A stretch of 64,000 nucleotides of DNA from positions 54,921,328-54,985,327 of the forward strand of contig CM038464.1 of assembly GCA_021464415.1 (NCBI GenBank), read 5' to 3'. Position 1 is the stretch's first letter; every line of letters starts with the position of its first letter. This document shows, one piece after another, positions 33,872-45,183 of the stretch. Both the position numbers and the translations under genes were made by a program. Under the pieces are notes generated by a model. That model did not search any database and had not been told where the DNA came from. It was given only the letters and a program-made list of their open reading frames with translations. This stretch comes from Lonicera japonica (taxonomy: Eukaryota; Streptophyta; Magnoliopsida; Dipsacales; Caprifoliaceae).

Positions 33872-34149
33872 TGTTAGAAATGATGTTAAGCATTAACATT
33901 ATTCTCCAACATCATTAGCATTATTCTCCTTTGTAATTATTAAAGCATTAGTATTATTCTTCTTTTCCTTTGTTCCCTCATTTTCCTTTATTCTCCATGT
34001 TTCCCTCCTTGTCTCCTCCATGCTTTCTTCCATATTTTAGGCTGTCATGTTTCTTCCTTTACTTGTATATATACAGGGCGTTTCCTCATTGTAAAGCACA
34101 CAAATGAATGAAATCAATAACTCTTTATTTCTCTCTTTAGTTTTCTACA
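33872..34149 (+). repeat. Copia element 2, 3' LTR
   Basis: 278 bp, preceded by polypurine tract GAAGGGGGG; differs from the 5' LTR at about nine positions. Confidence 0.93.
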
Positions 34150-34154
34150 AATTA
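34150..34154. repeat. Target-site duplication AATTA (right)
   Basis: Second copy of the AATTA at 28729-28733. Confidence 0.9.
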
Positions 34155-34256
34155 AAAGATCACGAAGCCGAATATCGCTTACCTCGCAAGGCAGCTTACC
34201 GCCGCCGGCAGAGGCGGTGGCACCACGGATTAAAAACCCTCCTGCAATGGGGCTAA
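34155..34256 (+). pseudogene. C2H2 zinc-finger-like ORF, 3' part
   Basis: 33 codons and TAA, in frame with the 5' part once the Copia insertion and one TSD are removed. It supplies the helix His of the second finger (K-D-H) and a basic tail rich in Arg (AAYRRRQRRWHHG). The position expected for the last zinc ligand is Tyr (H-E-A-E-Y), so finger two may be weak. The exact frame match over the junction supports a once-open ORF. Confidence 0.55.
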
Positions 34257-35872
34257 TCGACCCATCGATCATGCCTGATCAGTTGATTTGCCCCATCCCT
34301 AATTTATTCCTTCCTTCTCTTTTTTGCTTTGTGCATGTTTGAGTCTCAATCATCGCGTTCGAGCGAGCTCCGCATTTTTTGGTTTTCGTTTCTTGCCCTA
34401 TGCCCGACCGACAGACGGATGATCTTCCCACTCTGTTACGACGAATTCATTGATTTTCGATCTCATGGTATGTTTAATATTCATTTATTCGATTCTTGTT
34501 CTTCTTGTGCTTTTCTTGATTAATTTTTCAATATATGGGCGTGCATTTTTAAAACTTCACTCTATCAATTAAGAGTTTATTTGAATTGAAAAACCCTTAA
34601 TAATTTTCTCATTTTACAGTATAATTGTTTGCAGTGTTAGAGAGGAGGTAGGGCAGCTAGTAATAGAATCATAGGTGCCCTTTCCTTTTATTTACTCTTG
34701 ACCTTAATCTTTACTTAAACTATTCGTTAGTATAGGCCTAAGCGATCTTTCACATTCGTTATATATATAGAATCTTTTGTCATTTTCTTAGATACCCTGT
34801 AATATATTTTATGCTAGACATCCTTTAGGGTCCAAATATGGTTAAATGTCGTGGTCTTCTTATTGGTCCTATTGTGTGGTATACAAAATATGTTTCAATC
34901 AATCCATCAGAAGATGATGCGTTAGTTCTTTTTTCTTTATGCTTTTTACTCACTCTATGCCAACCTCTTTTTTTTTTTGTTAAATGTAGGGATGAATTGG
35001 GTTGCTTTGTTGCTGATATTGTTGTCTTACAAGTCTCCAAATGGTACGGTGTTCTAATCTCGAAGGTTTTATCCTTTGGTCATCTAGTCTCTCTGCTCTT
35101 TGGCTTTCAGTTCGATCTTCACTCCCTCTCTATGAGGTAAATTGTCTCTAAGCTGCAATTGGCTAATTATTGTATAATCTGCATGTTGGTACTCTTAAGA
35201 TCTGTTCTGTATCTTAAGCTTATGGGATTTTATTGTTTTCCTAGGTTTTACAATTTTATCTCGCCAAGACAAAGATACTACCATTCTTACTACAATTATC
35301 GATGGCCTTCGATTACAGAACATTCATATTGGTCCGGTTTAACTTCCACATGCTGTTGTGCTTTCTCACAGCTACAAATTTGAGGTTTGTTAAGCATATT
35401 TCTCTTGCTTTTCAGAAGTAGCTAGATTTCTTGTAACAACTAATTGATAACCAGAAGCCTAAGAGAACTAGTTAGTGCTCAATTTTTTAAGGGTTTACGA
35501 ATGCTTTCTCCTGTACTTGGATGGGAAATATCAGTCCAAGTAGTCTCCATGCCGCCCGTGAATCCAATCAAATACCATGACCCTATATTCATGCTTTGTT
35601 TCTGACCATCTTTTGCATACTTTTTTTTTCTCTATTAGGTGGCGTCCAATTTGCAATTGCAGAATTGCCTCTTCTGGAACTAATGGACTGTGGAATGACA
35701 GTATGTGACTCTGATGAACCAACATCTGCAGTATGAATAGTGATGGCTACTTGCATAGAACACCAATCAGAAGTAGTGAAATCTTTAATCAATGGCAAAC
35801 TGATCGTATGTTGACATAGCTTGAGTATTCTGAACTCTCGAAGGTATCAATAACACATTATTTGTTTATTAT
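34257..35872 (+). other. Exon-like remnants of an unrecognised gene
   Basis: Short open stretches bounded by splice-like signals on the plus strand: a GC-richer segment at 34330-34468 followed by ATG|GTATGT; 34838-34920 (VKCRGLLIGPIVWY); 34988-35042 after AAATGTAG (DELGCFVADIVVLQVSKWY); 35246-35340 after CCTAG (FTILSRQDKDTTILTT); 35638-35740 (GVQFAIAELPLLELMDCGMT). The last resembles a leucine-rich repeat, but I cannot name the family. No continuous model could be built, so this may be a decayed gene or a non-coding transcript. Confidence 0.3.
35868..35872. repeat. Target-site duplication ATTAT (left)
   Basis: Matches 36572-36576. Confidence 0.8.
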
Positions 35873-36571
35873 TGTTGAAGTAAACTCACTTTTGTGACGC
35901 TAAGCGCATTGTTTCAACATTAAGGAACTTAGTTGATAAGAATTCAAATACTTCATCGCTAAGTATTTGAATAAGTCAAAGATGGCGGCTTTGAACGAGT
36001 CAAAAATGGAGACTTTGAACGGGTCAAAAGTTGTAGCTTTGAACAGGTCAAAACGGAAAATTCCGGAACGTTATGGAGGATTACGGAATTTTCTAGAACC
36101 TTATGGAATTATGGAGAAGAGCCTCCAACCTTCTAGAGTATTCTAGAAGGACCTAGATGTAGAACTTTCTAGAATAACCTAGTAGTAAATAATCTTGGTA
36201 GATTATTCTAGAGTATTCTAGTTAGACATAGTTGTTCCACCTCCTTTCTACCACTATAAATACAAGTCCCCCCTTATTAGAAGGGCATCCCATTCTTGAG
36301 TGACAAAGAGAGAGAGGGAGAGAGTTAGAGAGAAAAACTTGTAAGGTTTCTCCTAAACTTTTATGGTCTTTCCTTTGTTAGAGTGAGAGAGTGTTTTCTC
36401 CTATTATAAGAGAGATGCTATTATCAATTTGTGCCCTCCTTATTTTAGAGAGAAATTGTTGTATTCCTTTTGTTATAGCGAAATCCTTCTACAATTTGCC
36501 AATCCAAAAGTCTCATTTTATCATTTCTACTTTAGCTGTAATTGGGTGCCTGTACCACAACGTCCCTAACA
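35873..36571 (+). mobile_element. Solo LTR, 699 bp
   Basis: TGTTGAAGTAAAC...CCCTAACA flanked by ATTAT duplications, with no internal region, so a solo LTR left by recombination between two LTRs. Inside are a promoter-like CTATAAATAC near 36254, then a GA-rich transcribed-leader stretch (GAGAGAGAGGGAGAGAG), and several direct repeats of GGGTCAAAA/GAGTCAAAA (35976-36055) and TTCTAGA (36095-36220). Copia or Ty3 origin is not determined; the 5-bp TSD fits both. Confidence 0.82.
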
Positions 36572-36726
36572 ATTATTAAATCTGTCAAGTTGGTTTAGGT
36601 TTTAAAAAGGTATCTTTGTCAGGTTTCATAACATTTTAGGAATCTGAGATCAAATCTGATGGTAGTAAATTGCTCTGCAGGGGTTAATCTAGTATTGCTG
36701 AAGCTATTGATGAGCTACGGAGCTTG
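36572..36726 (+). other. Exon-like segment
   Basis: After the solo LTR, TGCTCTGCAG ends at 36680, followed by GGGTTAATCTAGTATTGCTG; one frame reads S-I-A-E-A-I-D-E-L-R-S-L-F-P. It may be another exon of the gene remnants on the left. Unrecognised. Confidence 0.25.
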
Positions 36727-37036
36727 TTTCCCTAGCATCCTTCTTATTTCCTTCTGTGGAATCAATTTCATGGTAAATCACATCCTCCCTAAGTCTCTCT
36801 CTCTCACTTTTTTTTTCTTTCATGGAAAGCAATCAAAGGCCCTAGGTAATGGTGATATAGAATTGGCTGTTATATTTATGTTTCCCTAGCATCCTTCTTA
36901 TTTCCTTCTGTGGAATCAATTTCATGGTAAATCACATCCTCCCTAAGTCTCTCTCTCTCTCTCTCTTTTTTTTCTTTCATGGAAAGCAATCAAAGGCCCT
37001 AGGTAATGGTGATATAGAATTGGCTGTTCTATTTAT
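36727..37036. repeat. Tandem duplication, 154-bp unit, two copies
   Basis: TTTCCCTAGCATCCTTCTTA at 36727 is repeated at 36881 and the match runs the full unit through GAATTGGCTGTT. The copies differ mainly in the length of the CT and T tracts (an expanded TCTC run in the second). The duplication covers a C/T-rich stretch resembling an intron. Confidence 0.9.
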
Positions 37037-38679
37037 GTCCTGAAATCTGAATTTCAGAAGAAGAAGGCGACCTAGGCTTTAAGAAATCATATGATATAGT
37101 TTGTCTTTTAATGATTAAGTAGGAAATCGCAGTAACATCTCTTGATCAATGGGGTTTTCTCACCTATGTTTCCCTGTTAATACATTAATTTTATTGTTGG
37201 GAACTGATAATTTTATTCTTTTAATTCACCTAGATCGAGTTGAATAAGTGTATCAGTGTAATGGTCACTGTCACTTACTCTTTATCTATATTGTTACTTG
37301 TTAGGTTGACGAGACTGCTTTTATTGCGACATTCTCAGTTCCCCTTGTGTGCTTGAAGTTTCCTGGGAAGATGTTCAGTAGGGCTAGGGTAGGGTATTTC
37401 TTTTTCCTTTTCAAACCAATGCTTAAACTACTTGGAGCTTAACTACAAGTGTATCATGGTTGCATATGCTTAATTTGTATGATTGAGGAGGTCTACGGAA
37501 ACAGGTTGCCGAAGGAACCAAAAAAAAACCCGCCTATGGATACGTGAATGTAGTATTGTTTTAATTTCTTATTTGTTGCTTGTTTGAATTTTCTGAAAAT
37601 GGTAATTGCATTATTAATTCCCCTTGAGGACATCTAGGAGGCATATTCGTATCAAATATATATTGGATACTGTTATAAAGCACGGCTTCCTAACAGGCGT
37701 ATTTGTATTGAATACATATTAGATATTGATACTCTCCTACTATCCGCTATGCATCGGATACTTACTTTTACAGGCCATTGAAGTACAACTATTAAGAAAA
37801 ATCAATTTAAAGATTTATCTAAACAAAGGTAGGGCTATAAAACATTATAATAGTTGGGTTGATATTTGATAATATTTTTGAAGTAATTTGCTTGATATAA
37901 TGATATAGAAATGTGTTTGGTTTTTTAAGCTTTCTTATCTTCTCTTTGAGATTTCATCCTTTAAACTCCCGAATCGCTTTGTGCCAGGACGTACAGAGAA
38001 AGTTGTTTAAATTGTCTAAGAGCTTCGCGGTAGTACAATTTTCATCGCAAATATTTGCAGTAGTTGGAGTACGTCACCTTCTTTTGTGCTTTTTTCTTTT
38101 CTTTCACTAACTCTTGTACACGTGCACGGACGTGGCTTTAGTGTTTGATAAATATTATTAATTTTAGTAATAAATATATAAAATAAATTGGTAAAAAAGA
38201 AAAAATTATATCCAAAGCAAAAGGCTTGATAAATATATAACAAATAAACTAAAAACAATAATATCAAGTGTAGAAGGTAATTTAAAATTGTAAGAGAATG
38301 GCATAATCAATTAGGTGTACTAAAATTGTTGCGTCAAATTTCTACGTGTTTCCAAGCATAAACCTGTATTGAAGTATATTATATAATTAGTATATACATT
38401 TATTATTTGTTTAATTAATTGTATTTTTGATTTAACCAATAGACAAAGAAATTAATTAAATTTAAAGTGTATGCAACCAATAATAATAAAAAACACTAAC
38501 CAACAAAAACACTATTGTTGACCATTAACCAATAAAAAAAACACTAACCAATAAAATAGTAAAAAAAAATCATTTACGTAGAGAGAGAGAACTATTGTCA
38601 ACCATAAAAAAATTATAGAAACACTAACCAATATCCACTATTCTGTTGAACTATTGCTTCATGAAATAGGGTTCGTTTA

Positions 38680-38704
38680 TAATAATAATAATAATAATAA
38701 TAAT
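38680..38704. repeat. (TAA)n microsatellite
   Basis: About eight uninterrupted TAA/ATA units. Confidence 0.9.
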
Positions 38705-38984
38705 ATGTTCGAAGAGAGAGAACGAATCGTGTATATTTCGAGAAGCTAGTAATATACCTTGCGTTTTTTTATATGGCTTATGTGTGTATATATAAGTTTG
38801 TGAATTGAAATTGTTGTTGAAATAAATTAGGATGCATTATAAGAGATGCAATATCATTGGAAGAGTAAAGAAACTAAAATAAGTAGAGTTTACACCAAAT
38901 TAATATAATATCATCGTGAATTTGATTTTAAGTAGAATAAAAGGAGTAAAAGACATAATTTTGTTTTAATTTTATTCTGAGTAG

Positions 38985-39345
38985 TACAACGTGATTTTTA
39001 TTAGTAGAGTAATTTGATACTATTGTGAATTTCATTTGGAGTAGAAGACATAAAATACATAATTTTTTTCATTAGTAGATTAATTTGACACTATTGTCAA
39101 TTTCATTTTGAGTAAAAGACATAAAATGAATAGTTTTATTTTGAGTAGTACAACTTGATTGTCATTAGTAGAATAATTTGATTTTTTTAAAGATTTTCAT
39201 TAGTAGAGTAATTTGATACTATTTTGAATTTCATTTTGCGTAGAAGATATAAATACATAATTTTTTTATTAATAGAGTAATTTGATGTAGAAGACATAAA
39301 ATACATAATTTTATTTTTAGTACAACGTGATTTTCATTTTGAGTA
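38985..39345. repeat. Degenerate AT-rich tandem repeat
   Basis: Several imperfect copies of a block reading AGTAGAGTAATTTGATACTA, then TTTCATTTTGAGTAGAAGAC and ATAAAATACATAATTTT. Units are roughly 70-110 bp with internal deletions; no fixed period. Confidence 0.65.
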
Positions 39346-39690
39346 TGAGATTTTAATTTAGAATAAAAGGGTATATTTATCCATACAAAAAAAAGGGAAA
39401 AACACTTAGTTATTCGTGCTTTTATATATAATATAGATATAGATATAGATATAGAATTGATTTAGAGGTGAGAAGACTTGTACTTAAACTCTTCTTAATC
39501 TATTATGTGTTACATGCAGTGCATTGCTAAAATAATCGCGTTTAAAGTGAAAATAATATGGTTTAAATTTCTGCACATATAGTGTCCACAATGTAAATTA
39601 AATAACACTTGATTCACATTATAAAATGATTCACACATAAGAAGCAAGAACACTCTTTTGGAGGTTACATGTCGGACAATCCAACACTTA

Positions 39691-40203
39691 GGGTGTATTT
39701 GATTGACTTTTTTTTTTATGAAAAATACCCATTTTCCAATTTATTTGACAACTTAAGGTGTTTGATTGGCTTTTTTTTCTAGGAAAAATATTTTCCCACT
39801 TTTGCTTACACACTTACATTTCCCTCCAAAACAAGAAAAACATTTTCTTTGGAGGGGACTTATATTTATTGTCTAGGCAATTGCACAGTTTTCAAGACAA
39901 TATTTTACCCATTTTCTACATTAAAAATACTATAACTTAAAATAAAAAAATAAAAATTTAATATTTAAAATCTACTAATCAAGATCAATTAAACAAGATT
40001 CATCATGACTATAGAATTATGTAAAAAAATATCAATATTTTTTTCTACATTAAAATTGCCACAATACAACCAATATTTTTCGAGTAGAAAATTAAGGCAA
40101 TCAAACACATTTAATTGAATTTTTTATGCAACTCAATTCTAGGCAATTGAATTGCCTGAAACATATTTTCTTTCCATTCAAATTCCATACTTACAATCAA
40201 CCC
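39691..40203. mobile_element. Tourist-like MITE candidate (513 bp)
   Basis: The ends read GGGTGTATTTGATTG and, on the other strand, GGGTTGATTG, forming an imperfect terminal inverted repeat; TTA flanks both sides (39688-39690 and 40204-40206), the target preference of PIF/Harbinger-Tourist elements. An internal partial copy of the end occurs near 39755 (AAGGTGTTTGATTGG). No coding sequence. The TIR is short and imperfect. Confidence 0.45.
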
Positions 40204-40206
40204 TTA

Positions 40207-43013
40207 GATTTAATTATAGTCTATAATACTTGATGACTGATTTAGATAGCTAATATTCTAGTATTTCTTCACTGCAACATCAACAGAGGATGAGGCAACT
40301 AAGCCGCTTTTTATATTCTTCTTTTGTTTTCTATCATTCTATAGAACAATTTAGTCTATGTATGATTTTTGATCTTTAATTATGGAACAATTTAGTGATC
40401 ATATTTTGAGTATTTGGGTTATTAATGCAATCTAGTTTCATTTTATTGAATTCTTAAATATTTATAATGTTTATTGCATATATATATAATTAATTAAGAA
40501 TGTGTCCCTCCACGTGTCGTATCCTACAATTTGAAAAAATTGCGTGTCACTTGTCGGGTCTATGCTTCATAGGACCACACACATATTTCTCTAACTTTAG
40601 TTTGGATTAATAATTAATGGCACTAGCTATGTGCATAACGATCACTATAACCCCCTTTGGCTTCATGCCCTAATTAACATTCTTATTATTGTAAGGGTGG
40701 AATTGTTGAAGTTGACTTGATACCGAGTCCTGCTGCAAATAATTGTGGAATTTTGATAAAATTTGTGATAATTGTCTTGACGCATTTATACTATATATTA
40801 GGCAATTGTTATTATATATTTGGTTTTGTATATCTCGCGCGGTTTAACCTTTATGGTGCGAGGTATGGTAAATTGGGACAGAATTTCCTCCGATGATCCG
40901 GGTGAAAGACCCACCCGCAATCATGATAAAGTGAGGTACCACGGCCGTGTGGAGGAAGAGTCACTATAAGCAGACCCGTACGCTTTGTAAACCAAGTACA
41001 AATGAAGATGGCTAAACGTGAGTTATGTTGCTAATTTCCATAGGTATAAACATGGTGCCAATATCATGACACACACTTCATGATATGATATGCATGCTGA
41101 ACAAGAAGCTAAAGCTTTATTGCATCAGAAGTATGTTCTTATATATATATATATATATTAATGCACGCGTGTGTGATTGTCACTATTTGTATTTTGATAT
41201 TAAGTAATTGTTCTAGTTTTTACTGAGGCCGTTCGACTCATTAAATTGTTTTTACGTATAGGTAAATTCACAGGTTAACTGGAAAAGGCGAGAGAAAGAT
41301 TGCAGCATCCACACGACCTTGTAGATTGGGAGTCCTTCACAATGGAAGGACCTTTGAATCTAAGTTTGATTTGCACTACGGACATTAATTATATGCATGT
41401 CTATTTCATGGGTTTATGTGAACGTGTAGTAATTACGTTTTGGTTTGCTCTACGGATATTATATGTATGTCTATATATATATACATATATATTATATACT
41501 AGATTTTGGAGCGCGTGTAATATTATAGTTGATATTGTATAGATTTTTAAAAGATTTTAATGACATAAGATTGTGTTCGGTCAAATGGTAAAATTTTGCC
41601 TTTATCATGGTTAAAGTCATGAGTTTAAATCCCTTAATTAGTTTTCATTAATTTTTTTTTTCACATATGGGGATATTTTGTAGTTTAATCTAGCACTAAA
41701 AACCTACCTCATGTTTTATGAATATGAATAGTATAGATATATGTATATCAGTCCCAACCAAGAAAGGACGATCCTTATTTTAAGAAATTAATTTGGTAAA
41801 CATAATATAATCTCCATAATGAGTGGGTCATTTCTACAACATTTCATCAACAAAATTAAAAATTAAAGAGATGATCATATGAAATTTCAATGAGCGAAAG
41901 TGTAGATATACATCACATTTTTATTAGATGCACTTTCGATTTGAATTTTATTAAGAAATTTTATGGAAATGAGCTCATTAATAACGGCAATGGTTCGGCA
42001 GAGACCATCCAACGGATAATGATCGTGTTCATCAAGTTTTACGGAAAGAAAAAAAAGCATCGTTTACCCCTCAAAATGAATGGTTATTTTTGTTGTTTAA
42101 GTGAGGATTAGTTCTCTTTAGAATGCATTTGTATATCATATATGTAAAGATATATAGGTTATAAAGAGGAATTTCTTCACTTTAGCAAAAAAAAAGGATT
42201 TAAAAAAAATAATCTATTCATCCCTCTAAATAGGTTTCTCTTCTTTTATATAAAGTGAGGAAATCTCTTTTTATAACCTAACTATGTCCATATATATATA
42301 TATATATTTAAGGGTAATGATTTTAAAATTTTAAAAATATATAAAAGATAAATAATTATTTGTCAAGTATTACTTTTATCACTGTGTTATGATAACAAAA
42401 AGAAAGTAAACATGCCAAAAAAAAAAAAATATTCAAAGTACCGGCTCTTTGCCTTGCTAGCTATGTCCTTGCTTGCTCGTAAGCTCAAGCTGCTCAAGGG
42501 GTGAAAAGTACCAAAATTTGGCCCAACATAATCAATAGATATTTTATTTTATTTTAAGTAGATATATAACTGTGTAAGCCTGCAAGTTACGGTGCATTGA
42601 ATATGCTGGAATACGCGATCTGTTGACATTAAAACTATCATTTTCCTCAAACTCCTCAAGCACTTCTTCTTCTTTGCTAATTAGCAATTTGCACGAAGGT
42701 TGTCATCGCAGGCTTCAAAGTTTTTGTTATTGTTCTCAACAAATGCATAGAAAGCACTTGCCATTTCTTACATTCCACCAACTCATCCGTCACTATTCAT
42801 CTTCCTCTTTTGTTTAGTAGGATTAGGGACAACCGATGATGGTTAATTTGTGGAAGGGTCTGGGTTTGTATCATCTAAGTTGATGTTCACATTTTCACCA
42901 TTTGGATCTTTTAAAGCATTTTCTGGAGTTTCGGCAGCAACACCTATGACACGATCTTTTCCAAAGATATACCCCTAGGGATGGCAAAAAAAAGACCATG
43001 GATTCAGGTATCT
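40207..43013. other. Intergenic; scattered open stretches, no gene model
   Basis: Mostly AT-rich. A GC-richer island at 40857-41020 has an open frame MVNWDRISSDDPGERPTRNH ending EEESL-stop; 41080-41130 (MHAEQEAKALLHQK) and 41284-41395 (KIAASTRPCRLGVLHNGR) are also open and preceded by splice-like signals. They may be old exons, but no family is recognised. TA microsatellites occur at 41138-41158 and 42291-42308. ORFs at 41890-42111 and 42623-42817 lack support. Confidence 0.35.
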
Positions 43014-43022
43014 GTCGAGTAC
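43014..43022. repeat. 9-bp TSD GTCGAGTAC (left)
   Basis: Identical to 44472-44480; the length is diagnostic of Mutator-like transposition. Confidence 0.88.
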
Positions 43023-44471
43023 GAGTTTTCAACATTTTAGTCCCTTGATGTTTACCCGGATTGTCACTTTAGTCCCTGATATTCAAATTTTGACTTTTTA
43101 CTCCTTAATGTATTTGCCGCGTGTCACTTTTGTCCTTTAAACCAACTTCCGTTAATTTTGTGGACGGAAAAACATAGTGTACCACTCACGTGGCTTTGCT
43201 GGAGGGGCAAAAAAAGAAATTCTAGTCTTTTGTTTGACCAAACCATTAATAAAAATAAACAAAGATGGGAAAGAACAAAGGAAAAAATAGAAAATGAGAT
43301 CTTTAAGCCTCTTCTCCGCAGCTTGCAGGTCGACATAGCAGCATGAATTAGGGGGGTCAAATCCCAAGCAAACATATCAAAACTAGCCTCTCGCATCCCT
43401 TGTAAATTCAGCAGCAGCACAAGCAAGAAGTTCACCCCTTTTTTTTACCGAAAAAAACTGTTGGGGCAAAATATTATGGTGAGATATATGTGGCCGCCGG
43501 CTGGAAGCCATGGTAGCCACAGAAACCATAACAGCAGCAGTGGCAGAGGGCGTATGCTACTCAAAAATAGAATCAACGGAAGCAACAAAGAAATTTTCGA
43601 AGCCACCACAGAAAACAGAGCACCCGGAGTTGGTGCATTTCTTTGTTTGTTCTTCAGGAAAACTATTTTCTGCTTCCAAATTCATTTTGCACGATCTTTG
43701 CCGGCTTTCGGCCATGGTGACCAATATGAACTCAAAGAGAAAGTCTTGATTTTTTCTTCCACACTTGAAAATTTTATAACGTAAAATCCCAACCCAAGAG
43801 AGGAGATCTTCAAGCCTTCCTTGACCTTAAAAGTTGAGGAGGGATAATCTTAAAAAAAAATTGACCGTAAGAAGGGGAGAACCTTTGTGTAGAAAAGATC
43901 TACCTAAAAGTAAAAGGGGGAGAACCTTCGTCGGCGGTTTTGGTGACTTGGTCTGCTAATTGAATCGGCCTAGCTAAGGTTTGTTTTACTATGTCCACCA
44001 TTGGAGCAAACTTAGATTAGGTACTACAAAATTTTCATATTAGAAGTCAAATAGAAATTTTTGATCCTAAAAAAAACTCCATTGGTGAGAAAATCACAGA
44101 GAGGGGTTTGAGTTAACAGAAGGTTAACGAAGAGAGAGAGGAAAATGGATATGGCGGTTTTATGTGAGTGAATTGATGAAGGTGTTGCCGTGTTGGCAAT
44201 GGAGGTACCCAAATTTTGTTCTTTCCCATATCTTTTTCTTCTTATTAACGATTTGGTCAAACAAATGACTAGAATTTCTTTTTATGCCCCTATAGCAAAG
44301 TCACGTGAGTGGCACACTATGTTTTTCTGTCCACAAAATTAACGGAAGTTAGTTTAAGGGACAAAAGTGACACGCGGCAGATATATTAGGGAGTGAAAAG
44401 TCAAAATTTGAATATCAGGGACCAAAGTGACAATTCGGGTAAACATCAAGGGACTAAAATGTTGAAAACTC
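43023..44471. mobile_element. Non-autonomous Mutator-like element (MULE), 1449 bp
   Basis: Terminal inverted repeats of about 255 bp (43023 to about 43280; about 44215 to 44471) begin GAGTTTTCAACATTTTAGTC on both ends and are nearly identical, with 9-bp target duplications GTCGAGTAC. No transposase. The 930-bp interior is richer in G/C than the surroundings and holds open stretches (43461-43784, 43510-43749), so it may contain captured host sequence, as in Pack-MULEs. The flanks (AGGGATGGCAAAA, and CCAACCCTACATGCATGAGG) look like another interrupted repeat. Confidence 0.85.
43510..43749 (+). other. ORF inside the MULE, possible captured gene fragment
   Basis: 79 codons starting MVATETITAAVAEG; no recognised domain. 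Its GC content and start context differ from the AT-rich surroundings, but an overlapping ORF in another frame is as long, so coding status is uncertain. Confidence 0.25.
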
Positions 44472-44480
44472 GTCGAGTAC

Positions 44481-45180
44481 CCAACCCTACATGCATGAGG
44501 ATGGGGAAGAAAATCAGGGTTGGGTCGGTGTCGAGGAAGTTTAAAATTGGTCAGGTCCAGGTTAAGGATGGAGAATCAGGAATCCACCCTGAACCCGCCC
44601 GTGATATGATACATATATTTAGGGGCTACTATTGACATACACTATTTCACTCTCTAATATTTCATCTCTCTTTAACACTCCATAAGTACACTTTCTTTCT
44701 TCCTAACACTCCCCATTTTATTTTAAGATTAATCAATATTAATTTAAAAAACACTCCACTCTCTCTCTCTCTACAATTTAAAAAAAAATGTGATTTTGTT
44801 TCTATCCATCAAATCTTGCAGTTAATCCACCCTTAAATTGTGAAAATTTTAAACAAAGATTCACAATATTACCCTTTTTAAAATTGATAAATATATCCAC
44901 CAATTAAAATTAAATTATAATTATATAAATTTAGATTCTATTTTAATTAACATTCCTAATCTGAATATAACTCCTTTTAATTGACTTCATATTTACATTT
45001 CAATCAAAAAAATTCAATGGTTTAGGGTTAGTTTTGCGCGTGCGTGTATTGATCGAATAGAACATCTCAATACGTATTTTTTTGAAGAAAAATACAAACC
45101 CTAATATCAAAGGATGACTTTTTTTAATCAAAGGATGACTTTTCTTAAGTTGAGTAATGTATTGTTGTACTTTAATTACT
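44481..45180. other. Intergenic, no gene seen
   Basis: 44481-44620 is a G-rich repeat-like stretch (GGGTTGGGTCGG) that looks continuous with the flank left of the MULE. The rest is AT-rich with a CT run at 44760-44772. Nothing coding. Confidence 0.45.
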
Positions 45181-45183
45181 GAC

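Larger units (their letters stand above)
28734..34149 (+). mobile_element. Ty1/Copia element 2, full length, inactive
   Basis: 5416 bp with 278-bp LTRs at 28734-29011 and 33872-34149, about 9 mismatches apart by eye, hence older than element 1. AATTA target-site duplications; PBS TGATATCAGAGC at 29012-29023 (one change from TGGTATCAGAGC); polypurine tract GAAGGGGGG before the 3' LTR. It encodes the full gag-protease-integrase-RT-RNase H order of Copia, interrupted by one stop and at least two frameshifts. It is the more complete relative of element 1 and was used here to locate that element's deletions. Confidence 0.94.
37037..39687. other. Intergenic AT-rich region with possible last exon
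   Basis: 37300-37390 is open on the plus strand after GTTAG (DETAFIATFSVPLVCLKFPG) and could be a further exon of the unrecognised gene; the rest shows nothing coding. It contains an ATA/TAA microsatellite at 38680-38704, a degenerate tandem repeat at 38985-39345 and a GATATA run near 39432-39455. Confidence 0.4.

Noticed and set aside
43124..43435. 103-codon ORF overlapping the MULE left TIR
   Set aside because: Mostly inside the inverted repeat, so it reflects the TIR rather than a gene.
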